Assembly (NCBI RefSeq): GCF_018403325.1
Contig: NZ_BOSL01000014.1
Span: forward strand, 1 to 64,000
DNA: 64,000 nucleotides
Source of the DNA: Paenibacillus vini
GTDB lineage: Bacteria; Bacillota; Bacilli; Paenibacillales; Paenibacillaceae
Direction: 5' to 3'
Below are positions 55,107-62,357 of the stretch, piece by piece. The position numbers were made by a program, and so were the translations under genes. How positions within the stretch are numbered: the stretch's first letter is position 1; each line of letters begins with the position of its first letter. The notes beneath the pieces were generated by a model. The model made no database searches, was not told the origin of the DNA, and was given only the letters and a program-made list of their open reading frames with translations.

Positions 55107-55313
55107 TTAATCCAAGTCGATGTCTTCAATGTTGGTGAAATTTACTCTGACGCGAACCCATTCGCCTCTTCTCCTTACGCGGAGAACGATATAATTCTCA
55201 AAAACACTTAGCAGTACGCCTTCGATATCTGACCCTACAAACCGATCGACATCCACACGCCTTCCAATCCATCGCCTAGCTTGACGGCGCAGCCTCGCGA
55301 TTCGGCGATTCAT
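55107..55313 (-). CDS. Small basic protein, N-terminal Arg-rich helix and Sm-like beta domain
   Basis: A 68-residue protein of unassigned family. The first 22 residues are Arg-rich (MNRRIARLRRQARRWIGRR), followed by a strand pattern VDVDRFVGSDIEGVLLSVFENYIVLRV...VRVNFTNIEDIDLD that recalls Sm/DUF2642-like barrels. It could bind nucleic acid or be a small coat or envelope protein; neither can be shown. The ATG at 55313 has GAGAGGTGA about 11 bases upstream, and the longer frame to 55442 has none. Confidence 0.6.
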   Translation of the reverse strand: MNRRIARLRRQARRWIGRRVDVDRFVGSDIEGVLLSVFENYIVLRVRRRGEWVRVRVNFTNIEDIDLD

Positions 55314-55517
55314 ATTGATCTGTTCACCTCTCTTTCCTGGAATAATGCATTCTATGATTCGTGCTTCAGGTTTGATAGAGATAAAAGAGGAGATAGAATG
55401 AAAAGGGGCGTTCGGTGTCAAAAACGATGTCGGTATAATCACAATTTAAATGTTTAAATTATGCTATATTGATTTCTGAATTTGGAGGGAATTTATCGCT
55501 TTGGAGGCGGTGGGCGG

Positions 55518-56573
55518 ATGTACAGCATATTGCAGGAGAAGATTGCGAAGCTTTTTCCGGGTTATTTCTCGATGGTAATGGCGACGGGAGCGTTGTCCAT
55601 TGCGATGTATTTGTTGGGGATTCCGATCCTCCCGCGGCTTTTGCTGTATTTTAATGTGATGGTGTATGTCATGTTATGGATCCTGAATCTTATCCGCATT
55701 CTGAAATATGGCCCCCGGGTGAAAAGCGATCTGACGAGTCATTCCATGGGACCGGGATTTTTCACTTGCGTCGCCGGAACCTGCGTATTAGGAAGTCAAT
55801 TTATCGTAGTGGCGCATTCTTATGCTGTTCCTGCTGTTTTGTGGATTTTGGGAATCGTGTTATGGCTGATCGTGATGTATACTTTTTTTACCGCTGTGAC
55901 GGTCAGAGAGAAGAAACCCGATTTGGGAGAAGGCATTAACGGAGCCTGGTTGATCGCCGCGGTGGGAACGCAGTCGGTATCCGTCCTGGGAACCCTGTTG
56001 TCTCCGCAGATCGGCAGCGGCCGCGAAATGGTCCTGTTCTTTACGCTTTGCATGTTTCTATTGGGATGTATGCTGTATTTGAGTATCATAACGCTGATCT
56101 TTTACCGTTTTACGTTCATAGAGCTGAAATATGCCGCTTTAACCCCGCCTTACTGGATTAATATGGGGGCGGTTGCGATTGCTACCTTGGCCGGATCAAC
56201 GCTGATTCTTCATGTTCGGAATATGCCGCTCCTGGTGGAGATCACGCCGTTCCTGAAAGGCTTTACGATATTCTTTTGGATTACGGGGACGTGGTGGATT
56301 CCGCTGCTCTTTATTTTGATGATTTGGCGGCATGTCGTGCACCGTTACCCGCTTACTTACGATCCGCAATTTTGGGGCATGGCGTTCCCGCTGGCTATGT
56401 ATACAACGAGCACGTACCAGCTCTCGCAGGCGTTAAAGCTTCCGTTTCTAGTTGCGATCCCGCGTGTTATGGTCGTGATTGCTTTCGTTGCCTGGATAGC
56501 GGTGCTGGGCGGATTCATCCATCATCAAATCATCTCGTTCGGAAAAGCTCATTTAAAGGTGAAAGGTAATTAA
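55518..56573 (+). CDS. TDT/TehA-family C4-dicarboxylate or anion carrier
   Basis: A 351-residue membrane protein with ten hydrophobic helices and the TDT family opening FPGYFSMVMATGALSIAM. Relatives include the malate permease Mae1, TehA and SLAC1 anion channels. Substrate unclear: dicarboxylate, sulfite or another small anion. The ATG at 55518 has GGAGG about ten bases upstream; the longer frame from 55482 lacks a ribosome site. It is a single-gene unit with a bidirectional terminator after it. Confidence 0.85.
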   Translation: MYSILQEKIAKLFPGYFSMVMATGALSIAMYLLGIPILPRLLLYFNVMVYVMLWILNLIRILKYGPRVKSDLTSHSMGPGFFTCVAGTCVLGSQFIVVAHSYAVPAVLWILGIVLWLIVMYTFFTAVTVREKKPDLGEGINGAWLIAAVGTQSVSVLGTLLSPQIGSGREMVLFFTLCMFLLGCMLYLSIITLIFYRFTFIELKYAALTPPYWINMGAVAIATLAGSTLILHVRNMPLLVEITPFLKGFTIFFWITGTWWIPLLFILMIWRHVVHRYPLTYDPQFWGMAFPLAMYTTSTYQLSQALKLPFLVAIPRVMVVIAFVAWIAVLGGFIHHQIISFGKAHLKVKGN

Positions 56574-56613
56574 CCAGACCGGAAGCTGGACCGAAACTGA
56601 TGGAAAAGCAAGC

Positions 56614-56660
56614 AAAAAACCCGGAGCGGAAAGGAATAGTGCTTCCAGCTTCGGGTTTTT
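56614..56660. terminator. Bidirectional intrinsic terminator
   Basis: AAAAAACCCGGAGC (56614-56627) pairs with GCTTCGGGTTTTT (56648-56660) with one mismatch, separating the TDT carrier gene from convergent lplA. Confidence 0.85.
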
Positions 56661-56684
56661 GTTGTTTACATGTCTATTGATACG

Positions 56685-57689
56685 TTAATCTTCAAGGAAG
56701 ACGAGTCCGATAAAATCGTCCATTTCCAGATTGCCGAAATAATGCTTAACATCGATTCCGGATAACGCTGCGCGGACATCGTTCTCTTCATAACGCACGC
56801 CTTTGAGCTTGTCTTCAATGTCGGTCACATCGCCGACACCGAAGAAGTCGCCGTAGATCTTGATGCCCTGGATATGGCCGTCCTTGATATCCATCCGCAA
56901 ATCGATGATGCCGACCGGGAATTTCTTAGCGTGCTTCACATTGCTTTCCGGAGATAATCCGTAATTCCAATCCCAGTTCTTATAGCGCTGTTCCGAAATT
57001 TCGCGGATTTTGTCCCAGTCTGTTTCCGTCAGCTTATATTGCGGCACATCCTTCGGATCCATGCCGAAAATGTGGCGGAGCAGCTCGGAACGGAACTCCT
57101 CAATCGTCATTTTGCGGTCCAGGAAGTCGATAATGTTCGCGACGCGGCTGCGTACGGATTTCGTGCTCTTGGATTTGAATTTCTCGGGATTCGCATGCAG
57201 CGAGGCCTGTACATCTTCCAAGTTCAAGTTGAACATCAAGGTGCCGTGGCTGAACATCCGGCCGCGCGTCGCAAATTGGGCGTTGCCCGATATTTTTTGT
57301 TCCCCGACCTGAAGGTCGTTACGGCCGGTCATTTCGGCATTGACGCCGAAGGAGCGAAGAGCCTCGACTACCGGTTCGGTGAACTTGCGGAAATTATGAA
57401 ACGATTGTCCGTCATCCTTGGTAATAAAGCTGAAATTGAGATTGCCGAGGTCATGATATACCGCGCCTCCGCCGGAAAGACGGCGAACGACTTGGATGCC
57501 GTTTTCTTTTACGTATTCGGCGTTGATTTCTTCGATCGTGTTCTGATGCTTCCCGATAATGATGGACGGAGCGTTAATATAGAACAGCAAGTAGCTGTCG
57601 TCCTCCAGTGGAAGATGTCTGAGCGCGTATTCTTCGATGGCCAGATTGAGTGACGCATCGGTAATTCCCTGATTGTCGATAAACAGCAT
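56685..57689 (-). CDS. lplA: Lipoate-protein ligase A
   Basis: A 334-residue ligase that activates lipoate with ATP and attaches it to E2 and GcvH lysines. Motifs: VRRLSGGGAVYHDLGNLNFSFI, DLQVGEQKISGNAQF and the C-terminal accessory domain (SEQRYKNWDWNYGLSPESNVKHAKKFPVGIIDL). Two starts are possible: ATG 57689 with GGGGGA about ten bases upstream (preferred) or ATG 57707. It stands alone, upstream of the second 168-bp repeat and divergent from the cob operon. Confidence 0.93.
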   Translation of the reverse strand: MLFIDNQGITDASLNLAIEEYALRHLPLEDDSYLLFYINAPSIIIGKHQNTIEEINAEYVKENGIQVVRRLSGGGAVYHDLGNLNFSFITKDDGQSFHNFRKFTEPVVEALRSFGVNAEMTGRNDLQVGEQKISGNAQFATRGRMFSHGTLMFNLNLEDVQASLHANPEKFKSKSTKSVRSRVANIIDFLDRKMTIEEFRSELLRHIFGMDPKDVPQYKLTETDWDKIREISEQRYKNWDWNYGLSPESNVKHAKKFPVGIIDLRMDIKDGHIQGIKIYGDFFGVGDVTDIEDKLKGVRYEENDVRAALSGIDVKHYFGNLEMDDFIGLVFLED

Positions 57690-57845
57690 GGATCTCTGGT
57701 CCCCCATTTGCTATGGATTGGTAACGATTTTCTATATCCTATTGTAAACCAAATAATCCGCGAAATGAAAGACGGTCCTGTGATCATCTGCTTATTCCGT
57801 CTTGATTTCACGTCAGGGTGTGATAGACTTCACCTAAAAGTGTGT

Positions 57846-58013
57846 GTTCAAAAAGTCGGCTTTTCAGCACCGAGAAGGTTGCGAGAACCCGAAGAAGGAG
57901 GAACGGAGTGTAGGCAAAACCTACATGAGTACCGGACTTCGAGGGTGAACGGAAGATTCGATGTCGATTCAACGACTTGAAATGCTTCGTGATCAAAAGA
58001 TGACTTTTTAAAC
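57846..58013 (+). repeat. 168-bp MITE-like foldback element, copy 2
   Basis: The same element as at 31507-31674, same length and orientation. Ends are GTTCAAAAAGTCGGCTTTT and AAAAGATGACTTTTTAAAC. The internal GTAGG/CCTAC, CGG/CCG and ACCCGAAG/CTTC-GA-GGGT helices are kept, while the TTGCG/CGCAA helix is weakened by a C-to-G change. Similar 16-17-base direct repeats flank it: CTAAAAGTGTGTGTTCA (57834-57850) and CTAAAAGTTGTGTTCA (58019-58034), the first overlapping the element's left end. It lies 45 bases before cobD. Confidence 0.85.
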
Positions 58014-58058
58014 TACCGCTAAAAGTTGTGTTCATTTGGGTAGGAAAGAGGAGAGTTT

Positions 58059-59159
58059 ATGATACTGGAAGTTTACGGACACGGCGGGGATTTACGGACG
58101 GCTTCCGCCAGATACGGGATACCTGCGGATCAATTTATCGACTTCAGCGCCAATATCAATCCGCTGGGTCCTCCGCCGGGGTTGTTCGACCGGTTGCGCG
58201 AAGCCCTGCCGACAATAACGAGTTACCCGGACCCGGGCCATAGGGCATTCATTTCGCGCTTAGCGGAAACGCTCGATACGGAGGAAGCCGGTCTGGTTAT
58301 CGGGAACGGGGCGGCTGAAAACATGGCGCTCGCTCTGCTGGCTCTAAAGCCCGAGAAGGTTGGCGTTGTTGAACCGTGTTTCTCGGAATATAAGACATTA
58401 TCGGAACAATTCGGGGCGCAGGTTCTGTCGGCATACGGAAGAGAAAAACTGGATTTTAAAGCATCGCCTGAAGAAGTGGAAGAGCTGATCAGTGCAAGTG
58501 ACTTCGTATTTATCGGACAGCCAAACAATCCGAACGGCGTCCAGTACAGCCTGGATGAGCTGCGGCGATTCGCCGAGGCGGGGGAGCGTTGCCGTACATA
58601 TATCGTGGTCGACGAAGCGTTTATTGATTTTATTCCGAGATCGGAAAGAAAGTCGCTGCTTAAGGAGATCGGACGCTATCCGCGCTTGATTCTGATCCGG
58701 TCGTTGACGAAGTTTTATGCAATTCCGGGACTGCGTCTCGGTTATGCCGTTGCTCATCCGGAGACGGCGGCAGCGATGCGGGGAAAGCAGGTGACCTGGA
58801 GCGTTAATTCGCTGGCCCTGATTGCGGGAGAAGCTTGTCTTGCCGCTGGACAAGAGTATGAGGAGGAGACGATTTCGCAGATTGCCCGGCAGCGCGCGAT
58901 GCTGCGGAAGGAACTGGACGGAATGGGGTGCCGGACTTGGCCCGGCGAGGCCAATTTCCTGCTTGTGCGTTTGCCCGGGGACTGGACGGCTGCGGGGATG
59001 CAGGCGGCATTAGGAGCTAAGGGGATATTGGTGCGTAGCTGCGCCATGTATCCAGGGCTCGGGGAGCGGGATATCCGGATTGCCGTGAAAGACCGGGATG
59101 CTTGCATTAAGCTGCTAGATGCTTTGAAGCAAGTGCTGAATGGAGAGGGAGGAAAATAG
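58059..59159 (+). CDS. cobD: Threonine-phosphate decarboxylase CobD
   Basis: A 366-residue fold-type I PLP enzyme of the HisC/CobD family. The opening YGHGGDLRTASARYGIPADQFIDFSANINPLGPP is characteristic of CobD, and PLP would bind Lys218 in SLTKFYAIPGLRLGYAV. It makes (R)-1-aminopropan-2-ol O-phosphate for the cobalamin nucleotide loop. AGAGGAGAG precedes the ATG. It opens a four-gene salvage operon. Context (cbiZ, cbiB, cobC) supports CobD over HisC. Confidence 0.92.
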   Translation: MILEVYGHGGDLRTASARYGIPADQFIDFSANINPLGPPPGLFDRLREALPTITSYPDPGHRAFISRLAETLDTEEAGLVIGNGAAENMALALLALKPEKVGVVEPCFSEYKTLSEQFGAQVLSAYGREKLDFKASPEEVEELISASDFVFIGQPNNPNGVQYSLDELRRFAEAGERCRTYIVVDEAFIDFIPRSERKSLLKEIGRYPRLILIRSLTKFYAIPGLRLGYAVAHPETAAAMRGKQVTWSVNSLALIAGEACLAAGQEYEEETISQIARQRAMLRKELDGMGCRTWPGEANFLLVRLPGDWTAAGMQAALGAKGILVRSCAMYPGLGERDIRIAVKDRDACIKLLDALKQVLNGEGGK

Positions 59160-59161
59160 AG

Positions 59162-59890
59162 ATGGCTACGCCTTTTTTGAAAACCGGCGAAAGCGGGAGC
59201 TATGAATCGGCCGTGTGGCCGGGCTTGAAGCTGACCCGGGGAGACCGCCATATTTTGCTGGAAGCTCCAGCGGTAATGGATGGATTGGGAAGCTCTGTCT
59301 ATGGCGGCGGCATGACGCCGCTGAGACGGATCGTCAACATCTATGTGGATCGTTTTTACCGGTGCGATGATCCGGAAAGAGATATTGCCGATAGTCTAAG
59401 AGCTTGGGGGTATCCTTCAATGGATACGGCAGGCCTGCTTACCGCGGTCCAATTGCCACACGCCTCCGTTGCGGAGGAACGGTGCGACGATTACGGCGTG
59501 TTCTGCTGCGCCACGGCCGGGGTATCCAATGCGGCTCGTGCGGGCGTGAAGCGGACGACGTTTCCGGCTTCTTGGACGCCGGGGACGATCAATTTGATGC
59601 TGGCGGTCGACGGGCGGATGACGCCGGGAGCGATGGTGAACGCCATCATCACGGCAACCGAGGCAAAGGCCGCCGCGCTTAGCGATCTCGGCGTGCGCGA
59701 CGCCGAGACGGGCCTTTCGGCCACCGGCACCACGACCGATGCGGTTGTGCTCGGCGTAAGCCAGCGGCCGGATTGGCCGCTGCTGCACAGCTACGCCGGC
59801 ACCGCAACGGACCTTGGCGGCACGGTGGGCCGCCTGGTCTATGCCGCCGTGAGCGAGTCGCTGCGCGTAGCGGCGGAGGCGCGCGCTTGA
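59162..59890 (+). CDS. cbiZ: Adenosylcobinamide amidohydrolase CbiZ
   Basis: A 242-residue CbiZ-family protein with the motifs LGSSVYGGGM, VFCCATAGVSNAARAG, PGTINLMLAVDGRMTPGAMVNAIITATEAKAAAL and SATGTTTDAVVLG. CbiZ removes the aminopropanol side chain from adenosylcobinamide, returning cobyric acid for CbiB. This allows salvage of cobinamides and pseudocobalamin. It begins two bases after cobD. GC content rises sharply in its last third and continues into cbiB. Confidence 0.9.
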   Translation: MATPFLKTGESGSYESAVWPGLKLTRGDRHILLEAPAVMDGLGSSVYGGGMTPLRRIVNIYVDRFYRCDDPERDIADSLRAWGYPSMDTAGLLTAVQLPHASVAEERCDDYGVFCCATAGVSNAARAGVKRTTFPASWTPGTINLMLAVDGRMTPGAMVNAIITATEAKAAALSDLGVRDAETGLSATGTTTDAVVLGVSQRPDWPLLHSYAGTATDLGGTVGRLVYAAVSESLRVAAEARA

Positions 59891-60858
59891 CGGCGGCGTG
59901 GTGGGTGCTGCCGGTCGCGTATGCGCTGGACCGGCTGCTTGGCGACCCGCGCTGGCTTCCTCATCCCGTTATCGGGATGGGGAAGGCGATCAAGCGGGTC
60001 GAGGCGGCGATCCGCCGCCTGTTTCCGCCCCGCGCCTACAAGGCCGCGGGGGTGCTGCTGCCGCTCGTTATAGCGGGCGGCAGCTTTGCATTGACCTGGG
60101 CCGCGCTGCGCCTGCTGGCCGGGATCAACCCGTGGCTCGCCGCTGCGGCCGAAGCCGCGCTCATCTGGACGACGATCGCGGCCAAGGGGCTGCGGGACGC
60201 CGGGATGGAGGTGTGCGGCCATCTGCGCAATGGCGACCTGCCTGCTGCCCGTCGATCGCTAGGCATGATCGTCGGCCGCGATACCGAGCAGCTTGATTCG
60301 CCCGAAGTGGCTCGCGGCGCGGTAGAAACCGTGGCCGAAAACATCGTCGACGCGGTCGTGTCGCCGCTGTTCTTCGCCCTGCTGGGCGGAGCTCCGCTGG
60401 CGATGGCTTACCGGGCGGTAAATACCCTTGATTCGATGGTCGGTTACAAGAATGACAAATACATACATCTCGGTTGGGCATCCGCCCGCCTGGACGATAT
60501 CGCAAACCTCATTCCCGCCCGATTGACCGCGCTAATGCTCATCTTCGCTTCCTGGTGCTTGAGATTTGACGCCGCCGGCGCATGGCGGTCCGTGCGGCGG
60601 GACGCCCGCTCGCATCCAAGCCCGAACAGCGGCTATCCGGAAGCGGCGGTGGCCGGAGCGCTCGGCATCCGGCTTGGCGGGGAGAACTCCTATCATGGGG
60701 TCAAATCGTTCCGGAGTTACATGGGCGACAAAACGCGGGAACTGGAGCCCGATGATATTTCAAGAACGTCCAGGCTGATGTTCTTCGTATCCGGATTGTT
60801 CATCCTGCTGGCAACCGGGGTATGGATTTGGGTGACCGGCGGTCCAGCCTGGATTTGA
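59887..60858 (+). CDS. cbiB: Adenosylcobinamide-phosphate synthase CbiB
   Basis: A 323-residue membrane enzyme that joins adenosylcobyric acid to aminopropanol phosphate. Motifs: DRLLGDPRWLPHPVIGMGKAI at the N-terminus, RDTEQLDSPEVARGAVETVAENIVDAVVSPLFFALLGGAPLAMAYRAVNTLDSMVGYKNDKY, and AGALGIRLGGENSYHG. The start is TTG at 59887, overlapping the cbiZ stop by four bases; a longer frame to 59773 lies within cbiZ. It supplies the step after CbiZ and CobD. Confidence 0.92.
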   Translation: MTAAWWVLPVAYALDRLLGDPRWLPHPVIGMGKAIKRVEAAIRRLFPPRAYKAAGVLLPLVIAGGSFALTWAALRLLAGINPWLAAAAEAALIWTTIAAKGLRDAGMEVCGHLRNGDLPAARRSLGMIVGRDTEQLDSPEVARGAVETVAENIVDAVVSPLFFALLGGAPLAMAYRAVNTLDSMVGYKNDKYIHLGWASARLDDIANLIPARLTALMLIFASWCLRFDAAGAWRSVRRDARSHPSPNSGYPEAAVAGALGIRLGGENSYHGVKSFRSYMGDKTRELEPDDISRTSRLMFFVSGLFILLATGVWIWVTGGPAWI

Positions 60859-60871
60859 AGGAGGAAGCGTG

Positions 60872-61441
60872 ATGGAGTTATGGCTGGTTCGTCACGGCAA
60901 GACAGAGTGGAACTTAGCGCATAAATATCAGGGAAATAGTGATCCGGACCTGCTGCCCGGGGACACTTCGGGACTGTCCTCTTTGCAGGCGTTGCTGGCG
61001 GGGATCTCCTTCTCCGCCGTATATTGCAGTGATCTCAGGCGCTGCAGGAGCACATTGGAATATTTGCGCCCGGATTTAAAAGCCGCTACCCATTATGACG
61101 CGCGGCTCAGAGAGATGAATTTCGGAGAATGGGAAGGCCGGACGTATGAGCAGCTTAAGCACAACCCGCATTACCGCAACTGGATTGACAGCCCCCAAAC
61201 CGTCGTGCCACCGGGCGGTGAATCGTGGCCGGAATTTGAAGGTCGGATTCGGGAATTTGCCGGTGAGGTGGCGGTAGATTATCGCAAGCACCGAGCTAAA
61301 AGGCTGGCGGATGACCCCTGTCTGATCGTAACCCATGGGGGCGTTATTTCCATGCTGGGGACAATCCTGAAGCCGGGAACCGATTTCTGGGACGCCAAAT
61401 ACAAGATCTCGACGGGGGAAGTGCTGAAATTAAAGGTTTGA
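60872..61441 (+). CDS. cobC: Histidine phosphatase, alpha-ribazole phosphatase type
   Basis: A 189-residue phosphoglycerate-mutase-fold phosphatase with catalytic LVRHGKTEWN (Arg7, His8), MNFGEWEGRTYEQL and VTHGGVI near the C-terminus. In the cob operon it most likely dephosphorylates alpha-ribazole phosphate or adenosylcobalamin phosphate (CobC). GGAGGAAGC lies upstream; GTG at 60869 is an alternative start. It ends the operon ahead of a terminator. Confidence 0.82.
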   Translation: MELWLVRHGKTEWNLAHKYQGNSDPDLLPGDTSGLSSLQALLAGISFSAVYCSDLRRCRSTLEYLRPDLKAATHYDARLREMNFGEWEGRTYEQLKHNPHYRNWIDSPQTVVPPGGESWPEFEGRIREFAGEVAVDYRKHRAKRLADDPCLIVTHGGVISMLGTILKPGTDFWDAKYKISTGEVLKLKV

Positions 61442-61448
61442 AATTAAG

Positions 61449-61478
61449 TGAAGTGTCCACTTTTAAGTGGGCATTTTT
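61449..61478 (+). terminator. Intrinsic terminator of the cob operon
   Basis: GTCCACTT (61454-61461) pairs with AAGTGGGC (61464-61471), with one G:U pair, followed by ATTTTTAATTT. Confidence 0.75.
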
Positions 61479-61498
61479 AATTTAAATATAATTCATAC

Positions 61499-61527
61499 TT
61501 GACAGGTGTGAATAATGGGTTTAATAT
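61499..61527 (+). promoter_or_regulatory. Strong sigma-A promoter of the marR leader
   Basis: TTGACA (61499-61504) is a full consensus -35; 17 bases later TAATAT (61522-61527) matches four of six -10 positions with the invariant T/A/T. Transcription would start near 61534, about 205 bases before the marR ATG. Confidence 0.8.
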
Positions 61528-61533
61528 TCGTGA

Positions 61534-61738
61534 TATAAAATCTTTTATCAATCATTTTCTTAGTGCTAAGAGAATACCGGGCAGCCGATTGGACCACCAA
61601 AGGCTCCTGAAAGAATCCCTCACGGGATTGCTTTCGGGGGCCTTTTGCGCATGCCGGGAATGCGGATGTACGAGTGAAAATGTTGGTTCCGAACCCGGAA
61701 CTCAAACAGGGAATACTTTCGGGTTCGATTGGAGGAGC
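61534..61738 (+). promoter_or_regulatory. Structured 5' leader with internal terminator (attenuator or small RNA)
   Basis: Between promoter and marR lie TCTTAG/CTAAGA (about 61558-61572), a strong terminator stem ending in CCTTTT (61602-61648), and CGAACCCG/CGGGTTCG (about 61690-61727) directly before the ribosome site. The order (sensor-like 5' part, terminator, then gene) is that of an attenuator. It matches no riboswitch class known to me. Alternatively a small RNA of about 110 bases ends at the terminator. Confidence 0.55.
61602..61648 (+). terminator. Intrinsic terminator within the marR leader
   Basis: AGGCTCCTGAAAGAATCCC pairs with GGGATTGCTTTCGGGGGCCT, an approximately 18-base stem with one bulge or mismatch and G:U pairs, capped by TCAC and followed by TTTT. 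The stem is much stronger than needed for chance, although the U tract is only four bases before GCGC. Confidence 0.7.
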
Positions 61739-62344
61739 ATGAATTTTACAAAAGGGGATGGGGCCGTCATTAGCAGATGCAACGCCGAGTTGGAGTTGAT
61801 GGAGGAAGCGGATTGGCTGTTCCGGAGAATGGTCAGGCGATTCGTGAAGGAACGGGACAAAGTTGAAGTCGAGGGGATCTCGCTGCCCGGTTTGCTGGTA
61901 TTGCAAAAAATGATCCGGGAAGGCCCCCAGCGTCTTGGGGATTTGGCTGAAGAGCTGGACTTCACCTCGGGTGCCGTGACCGGACTTTGCGACAAGTTGG
62001 AGAGAAAAGGGTTCGCTCTGAGAATCCGGCGGGACAGTGACCGCAGGTCGGTATGGCTTGATATTACTACGCAGGGCAGGGAATTCGTGAGCCGCAATCG
62101 AAACATCGGCACCCGGTGCATTGCGATTTTGTTTGAGGAATTATCGGTGGAGGAGCTGGGGCAAGTCCATGATCTGTTCAAAGGATTGATCGACCGGCTG
62201 GAACATTTTTCAGATACGTTGAACTCCCTTGCGGAGAGCAATTTACGGCAACCATCGGTTCATTCCACCGGTGTTCGGCCTGAAGATATCGATGAACAAA
62301 CGGCCGGGGAAGAGAAACGGCAGGGGAAATATCTATCTTACTAA
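61739..62344 (+). CDS. MarR-family transcriptional regulator
   Basis: A 201-residue winged-helix regulator: dimer helices around residues 15-40, recognition region RLGDLAEELDFTSGAVTGLCDKLERKGFALRIRRDSDRRSVWLDITTQGREF, and an extended C-terminal tail. The ATG at 61739 follows GGAGGAGC. An open frame upstream to 61499 would start inside the promoter and is not used. It sits 13 bases before an arylsulfotransferase-like gene and may control it. Confidence 0.88.
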   Translation: MNFTKGDGAVISRCNAELELMEEADWLFRRMVRRFVKERDKVEVEGISLPGLLVLQKMIREGPQRLGDLAEELDFTSGAVTGLCDKLERKGFALRIRRDSDRRSVWLDITTQGREFVSRNRNIGTRCIAILFEELSVEELGQVHDLFKGLIDRLEHFSDTLNSLAESNLRQPSVHSTGVRPEDIDEQTAGEEKRQGKYLSY

Positions 62345-62357
62345 AGGGGCGGTATAA

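Noticed and set aside
57708-58058. Possible cobalamin riboswitch before the cob operon
   Set aside because: No B12-box-like GCCACTG and no room: nearly half of the interval is the 168-bp repeat.
61534-61650. Known riboswitch in the marR leader (guanidine, fluoride, preQ1, ZTP, manganese considered)
   Set aside because: None of the core motifs I can recall for these classes is present; left as an unassigned structured leader.
61499-61738. N-terminal extension of the MarR protein starting at TTG 61499
   Set aside because: That codon is the -35 box. A strong ribosome site (GGAGGAGC) precedes ATG 61739, where MarR homology begins.
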